Assembly (NCBI RefSeq): GCF_002007565.1
Contig: NZ_CP015625.1
Coordinates: forward strand, 1,984,001 to 2,048,000
DNA from: Ditibartonella choladocola
GTDB taxonomy: Bacteria > Pseudomonadota > Alphaproteobacteria > Rhizobiales > Rhizobiaceae
Reading direction: 5' to 3'
DNA: 64,000 nt
Part shown: piece after piece, positions 28,833 through 38,158 of the stretch
Numbering within the stretch: position 1 is the stretch's first letter
Layout: every line of letters begins with the position of its first letter
Notes under the pieces: generated by a model
What the model was told of the DNA's origin: nothing
Seen by the model: the letters and a program-made list of their open reading frames with translations, nothing else
The model's database searches: none
Translations under genes and position numbers: made by a program

Positions 28833-30044
28833 ATGGCCAATATATATCGCGAATTATTCAGAAAACCCGGCACTGTTGCCTTTTCGGTAACGGGGGTATT
28901 GGCACGTATTCCAATATCAATGATTTCGATCGGCATTATGACAATGTTTGCCGTTGAAGGCTTGGACTATGCCACCGCCGGTCTCGTTTCGGCAAGTTAT
29001 GTCCTCTCCAATGCCATTATTACGCCGCAAATATCGAAACTTGCCGATGAATACGGGCAAGCCCGCGTGGCGCGTCCGGCAATTCTGGTTTCTTTTCTGT
29101 CGCTCTGCGGCTTGTTGATTGCCGCCCATTATAAAGCCCCGCTTTTCATATTGATTATTGCGGCAATTCTCGTCGGCTTTATGCCGAGTTTCGGTTCTTT
29201 CGTGCGCACACGCTGGTCGCAACTCTATCATGGTTCGCCGCTTTTGCGTTCGGCCTTTGCCTATGAATCCATTGTTGATGAATTGATATTCATGGTCGGC
29301 CCCATTATTGCGATCGAGCTTACAAACCGTCTGTTTCCCGCTGCGGGGCCACTTGCTGCCGGTCTTATCATGCTTGTTGCAGGCCTGATCTTTACCTTGC
29401 AAAAATCGACCGAACCGGTTGCCCATGGCAGGCGGCAAAAAGGTTCTACTTCGGTTATCCGGCTTTTTTCTATCGCGCTTCTCACCGTGATTATGTTTTG
29501 CGTCGGAACCATTTTCGGCACTGCGGAAATTTCGGCCGTGGCAATCGGCAAATCGCTGCAACAGACAAATTACACCGCTCTTCCACTTGTGCTTTATGCA
29601 GCCGGCTCTTTCATTGCCGGTATTGTCTATGGGGCATTGCCTACCCGCATGACATTGTCAAAACAGCTTCTTGTTGCCACCATCGTTGCCGCAGTTACAA
29701 CATTGCCGCTCTTGCTTGTTTCCAATTTATGGAATTTGAGCATCGTGCTTTTTATCGCCGGTGCGGCCTGTTCGCCCACAATCATCATCGCCATGTCTTT
29801 GGTCGACACAATTGTACCACCCGAAAAGCTCACCGAAGGCATGTCGTGGGGAATTACCGGAATGGCAATGGGTGTTGCCGCAGGGGCTGCCATTTCCGGA
29901 AAATTGATCGACGCTTTCACCCCCGAAACCGGCTTTTATGTTTCCATTGTCGGTGGCTTTCTTGCCCTGATTTTAACAGTTTTCGGGCAAAAATATCTAA
30001 AACCCAAAACACCAAAGCCGAAAACTATTCTTGAAAATTCCTGA
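28833..30044 (+). CDS. MFS transporter
   Basis: 403-aa major facilitator with 12 predicted helices (for example ARIPISMISIGIMTMFAVEG near the N-terminus). The family loop between TM2 and TM3 appears as SKLADEYGQARVARP. The ATG at 28833 is preceded by GAGG; an earlier in-frame ATG at 28779 would add 18 charged residues. Substrate unknown; the similar family includes sugar or drug exporters. Confidence 0.85.
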   Translation: MANIYRELFRKPGTVAFSVTGVLARIPISMISIGIMTMFAVEGLDYATAGLVSASYVLSNAIITPQISKLADEYGQARVARPAILVSFLSLCGLLIAAHYKAPLFILIIAAILVGFMPSFGSFVRTRWSQLYHGSPLLRSAFAYESIVDELIFMVGPIIAIELTNRLFPAAGPLAAGLIMLVAGLIFTLQKSTEPVAHGRRQKGSTSVIRLFSIALLTVIMFCVGTIFGTAEISAVAIGKSLQQTNYTALPLVLYAAGSFIAGIVYGALPTRMTLSKQLLVATIVAAVTTLPLLLVSNLWNLSIVLFIAGAACSPTIIIAMSLVDTIVPPEKLTEGMSWGITGMAMGVAAGAAISGKLIDAFTPETGFYVSIVGGFLALILTVFGQKYLKPKTPKPKTILENS

Positions 30045-30296
30045 ACGGTGCGCTTTCCGCTTTCGTCCCGTTTTGTTAGACTGTTTATAGGTCTAACGGC
30101 TTTGGCAGATTTTGCCTGAGGCAGCTTATTCTCTGTCTCCCCACCTCACGCGGCTTTATCACCCGCCACAAAAGGGCTTTTCTCATTCCTTACCGTAACG
30201 GGCTTTTGAACCAAGCTTTGCTATTGGCTTTGCTTTAAGGTTTCCCGTGAGAGCCAAGCGCCATCAAGCTGATGTTGCCTCACCCCTCATCGAAGG

Positions 30297-31673
30297 CTAG
30301 AGCACTTTTTGCTTTTTCCATGTGCCCGAAAGATAATAGGAAAGCGCCAGAATGAGCGAGGCAAAAGCACCGACGGTAAAACTCCACCAGATGGCATCGG
30401 CCTTTATGGAACCATAAAACATGTAATAGAAGCCAAGCCGCACCGGATAGACGGCAATGAAAAGGCAAATGAGCGGCACAAGAACCGCACCGTTGGCACG
30501 AACTGTTGAAAACAGCACCATTGCAAGGCCGAAAAACAGAAAGCTCCAGCTTGCAATTGCCTGAATGTGCTGTGCCATTGGCACGGCTGCGCTATCATTT
30601 CCCAAAAACAGAATAATGACCGGACGGTCGAAAATGAGCAACAGGCCAAGCAGAATGGCTGTCATGATAAATGTTGCCGCGCAGCCGATCCATGTGGTTT
30701 TGGAAATTCTGTTCCAGCGACCGGCGCCGATATTTTGCGCAACCATTGCGCTTACCGCTGCACCCACTGCCATGGAAGGCATTTGCAGATAGGTCCATAA
30801 TTGCTGCATGATGTTATAGGCGGCAATGGTGCTCACACCTTCCTGATTGACGAGGCCAATCATGACAAGGCCGGATGTGGCAATGATGACCATTTGCAGG
30901 CTCATCGGGAAGCCTTTCAGCACGATAAAGCGCATCAGGCTGAAATCCGGCCAGATATAGGTGAGTTCCCGCCCTTTAAGCCGCAAAGGCAATTTCTTCA
31001 CATAGATATAGACAATCATTGCGACAAGCGCGAGATAGCCCGAAACCGATGTCGAGGCGGCAGCCCCCGCAATGCCCATTTTCGGGAAAATCCACAAGCC
31101 CAAGATGAGCACGGGGTTGAAAATAATATCCAGCACAACATTGACGCACATGAAAATGAGCGGCGTCATGGAATCGCCCGCACCGCGAAGCCCCATCATC
31201 ATCATGACCGTCAAAAGATTGGCCGGTGCGGCAAGAAAGATAACCCGCAAATAATCTTCCGCCAGCGTAAAAGCATCGGCCGGTGTTGCAAGAAAACGCA
31301 GGATTTCAGGCGAAAAAAACCAGCCCAAAACGGCAAGAACAACCGAAAGAAACAGACAAAAGCCGATAGAAGCGCCGAAAGCCTGCCGCGCACGATGCAA
31401 ATCTTTGCGCCCGATGGATTGGCCAACCATAATGGTCGCCGCCATACCGAAACCGAAAACAAGGGCAAACAAAAGAAAGGTGATAATATTGGCATTGGCA
31501 GTTGCCGCAAGCGCACTTTCACCTAAAAACCGCCCAACCCAGATTGTGTTGATCGAACCGTTGAGCGATTGCAAAACATTGGAAAGCAATGTCGGAATGG
31601 CAAAGAGAAGCAACGTTCTGGTGATCGGCCCTTCAGTCAGATTATTGAGAACAATTGTTTTTTTATGCGGCAA
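30297..31673 (-). CDS. MATE-family efflux transporter
   Basis: 458-aa cation/drug antiporter with 12 helices in two MatE repeats. The first begins FAIPTLLSNVLQSLNGSINTIWVGRFLG and the second begins near GFPMSLQMVIIATSGLVMIG. The likely start is TTG at 31673 with GGAG upstream. Single gene on the minus strand. Confidence 0.92.
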   Translation of the reverse strand: MPHKKTIVLNNLTEGPITRTLLLFAIPTLLSNVLQSLNGSINTIWVGRFLGESALAATANANIITFLLFALVFGFGMAATIMVGQSIGRKDLHRARQAFGASIGFCLFLSVVLAVLGWFFSPEILRFLATPADAFTLAEDYLRVIFLAAPANLLTVMMMMGLRGAGDSMTPLIFMCVNVVLDIIFNPVLILGLWIFPKMGIAGAAASTSVSGYLALVAMIVYIYVKKLPLRLKGRELTYIWPDFSLMRFIVLKGFPMSLQMVIIATSGLVMIGLVNQEGVSTIAAYNIMQQLWTYLQMPSMAVGAAVSAMVAQNIGAGRWNRISKTTWIGCAATFIMTAILLGLLLIFDRPVIILFLGNDSAAVPMAQHIQAIASWSFLFFGLAMVLFSTVRANGAVLVPLICLFIAVYPVRLGFYYMFYGSIKADAIWWSFTVGAFASLILALSYYLSGTWKKQKVL

Positions 31674-32110
31674 GTGAACGCTCCATCAGCGCATTTTATT
31701 GATCGACCCGAAGCGGGTAAAATTCCATTTTTTAAATGATGATATAAAACATATAGGTGTCGTAAATGTTATGTGTAGCCCTTTCGGGCGTTCCATGAAC
31801 ATTAACGATGAAGAATTTATTTTTTTCTCAAGGTCAAGAATGAAATGACAAACCACGATAAAGTGAAGCCGGTTTTGTAACCCCCTCACTGTTCTTCACA
31901 ATTGAAACCGGTCAAAATAATGTCGGCCTGAATGACGTTATCAATATAGTCGCAATTTTCTGTCACAAACACCTTTCAAGTTCTGTCAGTTTGGGCCATA
32001 TCGGTTTTTTCATGTATAAGGTTTTCGGGTCATAAAAGTTCTTCGCGCTATATAGGCACACTGGTTCTAAAGGTTCCATCGTTTTAAAAAAGTCGGGTTC
32101 GGGTTATTTA
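31674..32110. other. divergent intergenic region
   Basis: About 440 bp between the MATE gene (minus) and the DHA2-type MFS gene (plus). No gene or clear regulatory palindrome seen. Confidence 0.4.
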
Positions 32111-33502
32111 ATGCACATTCTTCCTATGGTTCTGGCTATCGCTTTGTTTATGGAACATGTGGATTCCAATGTGATTACCACATCCCTTCCCGCCATTGCC
32201 GCCGATTTGAACACAAGCCCCATCGCGCTCAAACTCGCCATGACTTCCTATCTCGTGGCACTTTCGGTTTTTATCCCCATAAGCGGGTGGATCTCCGACC
32301 GTTTCACCGCACGCATTATCTTCCGTGTTGCCATCGTGGTTTTTCTTGCAGGCTCTGTTTGCTGCGCTTTTTCCTTTTCGCTCCATTCCTTTGTTTTGTC
32401 GCGCTTTTTGCAAGGCATTGGCGGGGCAATGATGACACCTGTCGGCCGGCTTCTTCTCGTCAAATCCACGCCGAAAAACCAGCTTGTCATTGCCTTTCAA
32501 TGGTTTTCCATTCCAGCCCTTGTCGGCCCGCTTGTAGGCCCGCCGCTTGGCGGCTTCATCACCACCTTTTTTACCTGGCACTGGATTTTTCTCATCAACA
32601 TCCCGATCGGTTTTATCGGCCTTGTGCTTTCATCAATCTATCTGCCAAAAAATGAAAAGAGATATATCCGCCCGCTTGATTGGACAGGCTTTTTCCTTTC
32701 GGCAATCAGCCTTTCCGGCTTCATTTTCGGACTTTCGATTGTAAGCCTTCCCGCCTTGCCGCAAAGTGTCGGCATCAGTGTCACCATTTTGGGCGTGATT
32801 TTCGGCGCTATTTATATCAAACACGCAAAAAACCGCAAAGCACCGCTTCTTGACCTCAGGCTTTTTTCCGATCCGGTTTTTGCATGTGCCATTATCGGCG
32901 GCAGCGTTTTCCGGCTCGGCATCGGAGCCGTGCCTTTCCTGCTTCCCATGATGTTGCAACTTGCCTTCGGCCTTTCACCGATTGAATCCGGCCTTATGGT
33001 TCTTGCCGCGGCCATCGGCTCGCTCGGCATGAAGTTCGGCGCAAAAGAAGTTTATGCCCATTTCGGCTTTCGGAAGGTGTTGATGGCAGGTTCTATCGTC
33101 TCGGCAATGTTTACCGCCTCCAATGGCCTGTTTTACCCCACTACACCCTATTTGCTGATGATTGTCGTGCTCTTGTTCGGCGGCTTTTTGCGCTCGCTTT
33201 TCTTCTCCGGTGTGAATGCGCTTGCCTTTTCCGATATAGCCAAAGAAGACATTAGTCAGGCAACGCCGATTGCCGCCGTTGCCCAACAGGCTTCAATGGC
33301 ACTCGGCATTGCAATTGCCGGCGCGGTTCTGGAAATTGCAAGCTCCTTTCACAACAATATATTGAAACTTGAAGATTTTCATACGGGCTTTTTCGTCGTC
33401 GGCTTCATCTCGGCACTTGCTTTCTTCATCTTCCGCACATTGCCCCGTGATGCAGGCCATGCTTTGAACGAAAAAAGCAAACAATCCACGGCACAACACT
33501 GA
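32111..33502 (+). CDS. MFS drug transporter, DHA2 (EmrB/QacA) family
   Basis: 463-aa exporter with about 14 helices. Family motifs are seen: DSNVITTSLPAIAADL in TM1, SGWISDRFTARIIF in loop 2-3, and the antiporter motif GPLVGPPLGGFI. It starts at the ATG at 32111 with a weak ribosome-binding site. It ends 20 bp before the first CRISPR repeat. Its last 79 bp are duplicated at 41860, next to another array, so this gene end is the old border of the CRISPR locus. Confidence 0.92.
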   Translation: MHILPMVLAIALFMEHVDSNVITTSLPAIAADLNTSPIALKLAMTSYLVALSVFIPISGWISDRFTARIIFRVAIVVFLAGSVCCAFSFSLHSFVLSRFLQGIGGAMMTPVGRLLLVKSTPKNQLVIAFQWFSIPALVGPLVGPPLGGFITTFFTWHWIFLINIPIGFIGLVLSSIYLPKNEKRYIRPLDWTGFFLSAISLSGFIFGLSIVSLPALPQSVGISVTILGVIFGAIYIKHAKNRKAPLLDLRLFSDPVFACAIIGGSVFRLGIGAVPFLLPMMLQLAFGLSPIESGLMVLAAAIGSLGMKFGAKEVYAHFGFRKVLMAGSIVSAMFTASNGLFYPTTPYLLMIVVLLFGGFLRSLFFSGVNALAFSDIAKEDISQATPIAAVAQQASMALGIAIAGAVLEIASSFHNNILKLEDFHTGFFVVGFISALAFFIFRTLPRDAGHALNEKSKQSTAQH

Positions 33503-33521
33503 TGGAACCAAAACATATTCT

Positions 33522-33821
33522 ACAGCCGCTTGACCGCATTTTCTAATCTGTTACAACAATCTCGCCGGTAACCTTCCCAGCGAATGAGTTGCGGCTTGAC
33601 CGCATTTTCTAATCTGTTACAACCGGCAGCAGAACGCACAAAAGCCTTGAACCAGTTGCGGCTTGACCGCATTTTCTAATCTGTTACAACCGCCGATCAG
33701 ATGCGTAAAACAACGACTATGTTGCGGCTTGACCGCATTTTCTAATCTGTTACAACTACAGCGGTCGTTGGTAATGGCCTCAAAGGTTGCGGCTTGACCG
33801 CATTTTCTAATCTGTTACAAC
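33522..33821 (+). CRISPR. CRISPR array 1 (5 repeats, 4 spacers)
   Basis: 36-bp repeats that begin GTTGCGGCTTGACCGC and end CTAATCTGTTACAAC, with 29-31 bp spacers. The first repeat starts ACAGCC instead of GTTGCGG; the others are exact. By pairing with the tracrRNA the array should be read rightwards. The left border is the MFS gene end, and the right border is the leader/terminator of cassette 1. Confidence 0.97.
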
Positions 33822-34259
33822 CGATGTCCACTTAACCCTTTGTTTTATAAGGTTTAAGTGGATATTTTTTTGTAAAAAAATGCTGTTTTTCATTAAAATA
33901 ACACCGGTAAATTTCAATTTTTTTGACGTATCTTCCACGTTTTACCTGAAAATCTAACAATATTTTCACATAAGCACACGATCAATTTGCTTGTTCCTTA
34001 AGGCAAAAAATAGCGAAATTTTATCGTTCGGTATAACGACTTTACAGAAAATTTACATCAAACGTTGCCGGAAAATTTGAGAAAGCAAAAAAGGAAAAAT
34101 TTGACGACACCGTTGGGTCGGAAACCCCCAACACCAAAAAGGTGGCGCTCCGGATGGCTCGGTGTCCAAGAAAAATATAATGTAATTGAAAAATAAAATC
34201 AACAAACAGCATCATGAAGGAAGTAAAGATTGAGTATAGGAACGTTTTACCAGCGTTCT
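33822..34259 (+). repeat. inter-array cassette copy 1 (~438 bp)
   Basis: First of four near-identical cassettes. It opens, right after the last repeat of the array, with a hairpin TCCACTTAA/TTAAGTGGA and a T-run, which would terminate the array transcript and also occupies the leader position. On the minus strand at 33893 to about 33990 lies a fossil of the cas2 3' end that finishes in LPVLF and a stop. The right half has nested inverted repeats (GACACCG/CGGTGTC around GTTGGG/CCCAAC and CACC/GGTG) and leads into array 2. Confidence 0.9.
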
Positions 34260-34427
34260 GTTACGGCTTGACCGCATTTTCTAATCTGTTACAACAGACG
34301 CGCCGCATTCCGGCGTGGCAATTCAGTTGCGGCTTGACCGCATTTTCTAATCTGTTACAACAGCACCGCCAGTGAGCATGAAATTGTTCCAGTTGCGGCT
34401 TGACCGCATTTTCTAATCTGTTACAAC
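34260..34427 (+). CRISPR. CRISPR array 2 (3 repeats, 2 spacers)
   Basis: Same 36-bp repeat with two 30-bp spacers. The first repeat has one change (GTTACGG), and the last is exact. Confidence 0.96.
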
Positions 34428-34865
34428 CGATGTCCACTTAACCCCTTGTTTTATAAGGTTTAAGTGGATATTTTTTTAAAAAAAAATGCTGTTTTCCATT
34501 AAAATAACACCGATAAATTTCGATTTTTTTAACGTGTCTTCCACGTTTTACCTGAAAATCTAACAATATTTTCACATAAGCGCACGATCAATTTGCTTGT
34601 CCTACCCTTGAAAAAATATCGAACTTTCAACATTCGGCATAACGACTTTACAGCAAATTTACATCAAACGTTGCTGGAAATTTTGAGAAAGCAAAAAAGG
34701 AAAAATTTGACGACACCGTTGGGTCGGAAACCCCCAACACCAAAAAGGTGGCGCTCCGGATGGCTCGGTGTCCAAGAAAAATATAATGTAATTGAAAAAT
34801 AAAATCAACAAACAGTATTATGAAGTAAGTAAAGATTGAGTATAGGGACGTTTTACCAGCGTTCT
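34428..34865 (+). repeat. inter-array cassette copy 2 (~438 bp)
   Basis: Near-identical to copy 1. The leader/terminator hairpin comes first. The cas2 3' fossil has its stop at 34499-34501 and encodes CENIVRF and RQKN motifs in frame. The left-flank element with nested inverted repeats follows. Confidence 0.9.
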
Positions 34866-35163
34866 GTTACGGCTTGACCACATTTTCTAATCTGTTACAA
34901 CGTAAAGAAAAATGAGTTACGATTATGAATAGTTGCGGCTTGACCGCATTTTCTAATCTGTTACAACCATCTGCTTCGCTACCAGTTCATCTATTTGTTG
35001 CGGTTTGACCGCATTTTCTAATCTGTTACAACTTGGCGCCAGAATAAGCAGCTCGGCAGAATGGTTGCGGCTTGACCGCATTTTCTAATCTGTTACAACT
35101 GTTGTTGTCATAAAAGCAGGCAGTGGCGGGTTGCGGCTTGACCGCATTTTCTAATCTGTTACC
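34866..35163 (+). CRISPR. CRISPR array 3 (5 repeats, last one truncated)
   Basis: Four spacers of 29-31 bp. The first repeat has two changes (GTTACGG, GACCACA) and the third has one C-to-T. The fifth repeat stops after CTGTTAC and runs into unrelated DNA. No terminator follows, so the array has been cut by an insertion or deletion. Confidence 0.95.
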
Positions 35164-35253
35164 AGCACAATCCAAAATCACCCAATCGGGCAACCACTAG
35201 CCGCACATTGACAACACATCGAACGGTAGTTAACGGCGTGTGTTTTTCGTGCC

Positions 35254-35409
35254 ATGGGAAATCCGAGTTCCAAAAGAAAACGTTGGCCATACTTTGCCAA
35301 ACAACAACACGCGGCGATTTTGGAAAGTAAAAAGGGCACGACTGTTTGCAAGGGCGTTCGCGTCAAGTCGGAGTTTGTCCAGCCCGCGAGTTGTGGAGTG
35401 AATACATGA
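35254..35409 (+). CDS. possible small protein or gene fragment
   Basis: 51-codon frame starting MGNPSSKRKRWPYFAKQQH, basic, in the foreign segment that interrupts the arrays. No good ribosome-binding site. Composition looks protein-like, but I recognise no family, and it may be a piece of a broken gene. Confidence 0.25.
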   Translation: MGNPSSKRKRWPYFAKQQHAAILESKKGTTVCKGVRVKSEFVQPASCGVNT

Positions 35410-35420
35410 AGATAATAAGT

Positions 35421-35873
35421 TCAGTATCGTTCCCACAAATAGCGTCCAAGGTTAGCAATTTCCTGATTGGTTTGCATGTCGCGTGCCGCCAGAATGCGAT
35501 CGTTGCGAAAGCTGCGCATAGCATTGCGTAAGGTGCAAAAGGCGTCAATATAGATTGTTGTTTTGCCGGCTATTCGATAGATATTCAGAGGCTCTATTAC
35601 ACGCTCGGTTATCACGCCGTCACTGTCAACATATTCAATCATAAATTCAAGACCGCCAGTAATGCGACGGTTCATTGCCTCGACCCGTGTAACAAATTCT
35701 AAATTGTCGGGACGGATGGAAGTATCAATTAGATTGGTCTGATAATTCTGCCATGGTTCGGGATTGATGCGGTGATTGGTACGCTGTTTTATCACGTGCC
35801 CAAGCTTTGCTATTGCAGCGACGCAGCACAGTATAAAGCCAACCAGAAGCCATATGCTCACTATCACATCCAT
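35421..35873 (-). CDS. membrane-anchored WYL-like domain protein
   Basis: 150-aa protein. The ATG at 35873 is chosen because AAGGGG lies eight bases upstream. Residues about 2-25 form a membrane helix (IVSIWLLVGFILCCVAAIA). The C-terminal half resembles a WYL domain: VIEPLNIYRIAGKTTIYID, then the AFC-TLRNAMRSFRNDRI pattern of basic residues. WYL domains bind ligands or nucleic acid and regulate several CRISPR and defence systems. Here it sits in a segment bounded by two damaged CRISPR repeats and is read opposite to the arrays. Function unknown; a chance similarity of the short motif is possible. Confidence 0.6.
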   Translation of the reverse strand: MDVIVSIWLLVGFILCCVAAIAKLGHVIKQRTNHRINPEPWQNYQTNLIDTSIRPDNLEFVTRVEAMNRRITGGLEFMIEYVDSDGVITERVIEPLNIYRIAGKTTIYIDAFCTLRNAMRSFRNDRILAARDMQTNQEIANLGRYLWERY

Positions 35874-36002
35874 TTTGTTAATCCCCTTGCAATGCAACAC
35901 CGGTTGAACATTTACACACAATAGCGTTGCTGCTTGACCCCATTTCCTATTCTAATATAATTTAATTATTATAGTAATGTTGACTTTAAATCGGGGTAAC
36001 CA

Positions 36003-36161
36003 ATGAAAAAGCTTATAACATCTTTTTTAACAATTTGTCTTCTAACAACATATTCCGTTGTCATTACCGGTTGCGGAAAATCCGAAAAACAAAAGCAAGA
36101 AGACGCCGCAAAAGCATTTTTATCGGTTCCTCCGCGTCACGATAAGGCCACAGAATTCTAA
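36003..36161 (+). CDS. small predicted lipoprotein
   Basis: 52-aa protein starting MKKLITSFLTICLLTTYS, with a lipobox VITGC that would be cleaved and lipidated at Cys. The mature part is about 28 residues (GKSEKQKQEDAAKAFLSVPP follows the Cys). A GGGG six bases before the ATG serves as ribosome-binding site. Such lipoproteins occur in conjugation and phage modules (entry exclusion, lysis), which fits its place in a foreign segment, but I cannot assign it. Confidence 0.6.
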   Translation: MKKLITSFLTICLLTTYSVVITGCGKSEKQKQEDAAKAFLSVPPRHDKATEF

Positions 36162-36355
36162 AAATTTTAGGTTCTATTTTAATGTCGGCGATTGGTCTTT
36201 GCGCATTCGTCACGCGATTTTTTATTCAGAATTTCCGACATGCTTAAAAAGATATCTTGAGGGATACCTACGGCGCCTAACGGAATGTTATAGGTAACTG
36301 AGCTTCGCAATAGTTATCGGTTTAATTATTATATGAGCTAATCAGGTTTCTAAAA

Positions 36356-36550
36356 ATGTCTCGTATTTTTGATTCTTTATTCTCGTGGTTGTTTCTTTTT
36401 ACCGCTTTTATGTGGGGATTATATTTGCTTAATCCGTTTTTTGCATTTGTTCCATTCCACGTTGATACAGCACCGATTGCCCTTACTTTTTGGTTAATTG
36501 TCTATATCGCCGTTAAACGCTACTTCCGTCGCAAGCGTTGGATGAAATAA
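36356..36550 (+). CDS. small two-helix membrane protein
   Basis: 64-aa protein with two hydrophobic stretches (FSWLFLFTAFMWGLYLL and IALTFWLIVYIAV) and a basic tail (KRYFRRKRWMK), giving an N-in or hairpin topology. Its stop codon touches the first base of the next CRISPR repeat. No family recognised. It lies in the same foreign segment as the WYL-like protein. Confidence 0.5.
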   Translation: MSRIFDSLFSWLFLFTAFMWGLYLLNPFFAFVPFHVDTAPIALTFWLIVYIAVKRYFRRKRWMK

Positions 36551-36652
36551 CCTGCCGTTTGGCCGAATTTTCTAATCTGTTACAACTAGCCGTTACGCTT
36601 TTGCCGGTGTCTATGTGTTGCGGCTTGACCGCATTTTCTAATCTGTTACAAC
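36551..36652 (+). CRISPR. CRISPR array 4 (2 repeats, 1 spacer)
   Basis: A first repeat degraded at its 5' half (CCTGCCGTTTGGCCGA) but intact from TTTTCTAATCTGTTACAAC, one 30-bp spacer, then an exact repeat. It is probably the far end of array 3, separated by the insertion at 35166-36550. Confidence 0.9.
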
Positions 36653-37089
36653 TGATGTCCACTTAACCCTTTGTTTTATAAGGTTTAAGTGGATATTTTT
36701 TTTAAAAAAAATGCTGTTTTTCATCAAAATAACACCGGTAATTTTCGATTTTTTTGACGTATCTTCCACGTTTTACCTGAAAATCTAACAATATTTTCAC
36801 ATAAGCGCACGATCAATTTGCTTGTCCTACCCTTGAAAAAATATCGAACTTTCAACATTCGGTATAACGACTTTACAGCAAATTTACATCAAACGTTGCT
36901 GGAAAATTTGAGAAAGCAAAAAAGGAAAAATTTGACGACACCGTTGGGTCGGACCCCCCAACACCAAAAAGGTGGCGCTCCGGATGGCTCGGTGTCCAAG
37001 AAAAATATAATGGAATTGAAAAATAAAATCAACAAACAGTATCATGAAGGAAGTAAAGATTGAGTATAACGACGTTTTACCGGCGTTCC
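36653..37089 (+). repeat. inter-array cassette copy 3 (~437 bp)
   Basis: Same structure as copies 1 and 2: leader/terminator hairpin, cas2 3' fossil whose stop here is TGA (36724-36726), then the left-flank element leading into array 5. Confidence 0.9.
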
Positions 37090-37522
37090 GTCGCAACTTG
37101 ACCGCATTTTCTAATCTGTTACAACGGAAGGCGGCTTTTTGTTCAAAGACGTTGCGTTGCGGCTTGACCGCATTTTCTAATCTGTTACAACTGATATTTT
37201 GAACGGGAACATGGAAACTTCCGTTGCGGCTTGACCGCATTTTCTAATCTGTTACAACGCACTCGAATTGTATTACCAGGACATTATGTTGCGGCTTGAC
37301 CGCATTTTCTAATCTGTTACAACTAAAATCAAAGCCACGCTTTTTGATGGCGAGTTGCGGCTTGACCGCATTTTCTAATCTGTTACAACCGAGCTTGACC
37401 GTAAACGTCCCCCATGTCCAGTTGCGGCTTGACCGCATTTTCTAATCTGTTACAACGGGGCGCGTAAACTGGACCGACGCGGGCGTGTTGCGGCTTGACC
37501 GCATTTTCTAATCTGTTACAAC
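37090..37522 (+). CRISPR. CRISPR array 5 (7 repeats, 6 spacers)
   Basis: Spacers of 29-31 bp. The first repeat is degraded at its 5' end (GTCGCAACTTG) and the other six are exact. Followed by a partial cassette. Confidence 0.97.
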
Positions 37523-37770
37523 CGATGTCCACTTAACCCTTTGTTTTATAAGGTTTAAGTGGATATTTTTTTTAAAAAAAATGCCGTTTTTCATTAAAAT
37601 AACACCGGTAATTTTTGATTTTTTTGACGTATCTTCCACGTTTTGTCTAAAAATCTAATCATATTTTCACATAAGCACACGATCAATTTGCTTGTCCCGT
37701 AAGGCAAAAAAAATATCGAAATTTCATCGTTCGGGCAAGGTAGAAGTGGGCTTACCAATACCGGATCAGC
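37523..37770 (-). pseudogene. cas2: partial cassette 4 with cas2 3' fossil
   Basis: Starts with the leader/terminator hairpin. On the minus strand from about 37770 to the stop at 37594 a frame ends in ENMIRFLDKTWKIRQKNQK then LPVLF. This aligns with the end of the native cas2 product (ENIVRF, RQKN, LVLF). The similarity continues upstream (TCGTTCGGGCAAGG against TCGTTCAGGCAAGG), further than in the other cassettes. After that the cassette is cut off, and no left flank or array follows. Confidence 0.8.
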
Positions 37771-38060
37771 CGGCATGGTCGGGCTTTTTTTTACAAAGAC
37801 CTCAAGCAATTTTGTGAACCGCCGTTTCGATTTTTTAAGAAAGCTTTCCGTTTATAAATGCTGGTGAATGCGCCGTGCTACCTAACAAGCAGCCCGCTTT
37901 GATAAAGTGGGCTTAAGACAGAATGATAAACCTTAAGACAGCGAGTTAAACCGGTTTGTCGCATCCGGTTTGCTGTTGTCAATTTTTATGCGTGGCTAAA
38001 ACTGAACGAGCCTGCCCCACTCGGCCAATCTCACCCAATTGGCTCGATTGAAACGGCCTC
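37771..38060. other. intergenic border region
   Basis: About 290 bp between the last cassette fragment and the GNAT gene. A TTTTTTTT run after GCCGGCATGGTCGGGC near 37770-37790, and an AGCCCGC/GTGGGCT pair near 37900, look like terminator remnants. No gene seen. Confidence 0.35.
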
Positions 38061-38088
38061 ATCAGGCCTTTTTTATAAAAGGCCTGAT
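38061..38088. terminator. bidirectional terminator
   Basis: Stem ATCAGGCCTTTT/AAAAGGCCTGAT around a short AT loop, with T-runs on both strands. It lies just beyond the stop of the GNAT gene and would end the rplU-rpmA-GNAT transcript. Confidence 0.75.
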
Positions 38089-38158
38089 TGTCAACCAAGC
38101 TTTTAAGCCTTGCTTGTTCAGCCAAGCTTTTTAGGCCTCATCATTGAAGCGGGCATGT

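Noticed and set aside
28917-29561. 214-codon minus-strand frame opposite the MFS gene
   Set aside because: Shadow of the MFS coding sequence; composition rich in Arg/His/Asn with no family features.
30801-31526. 241-codon plus-strand frame opposite the MATE gene
   Set aside because: Shadow frame, His/Asp/Gln-rich, no start signal.
34593-34802. Similar ~69-codon frames in several cassettes (also near 36818 and 43354)
   Set aside because: They follow the duplicated DNA, have no ribosome-binding site, read across the inverted repeats and differ by frameshifts between copies. Better explained as non-coding flank.
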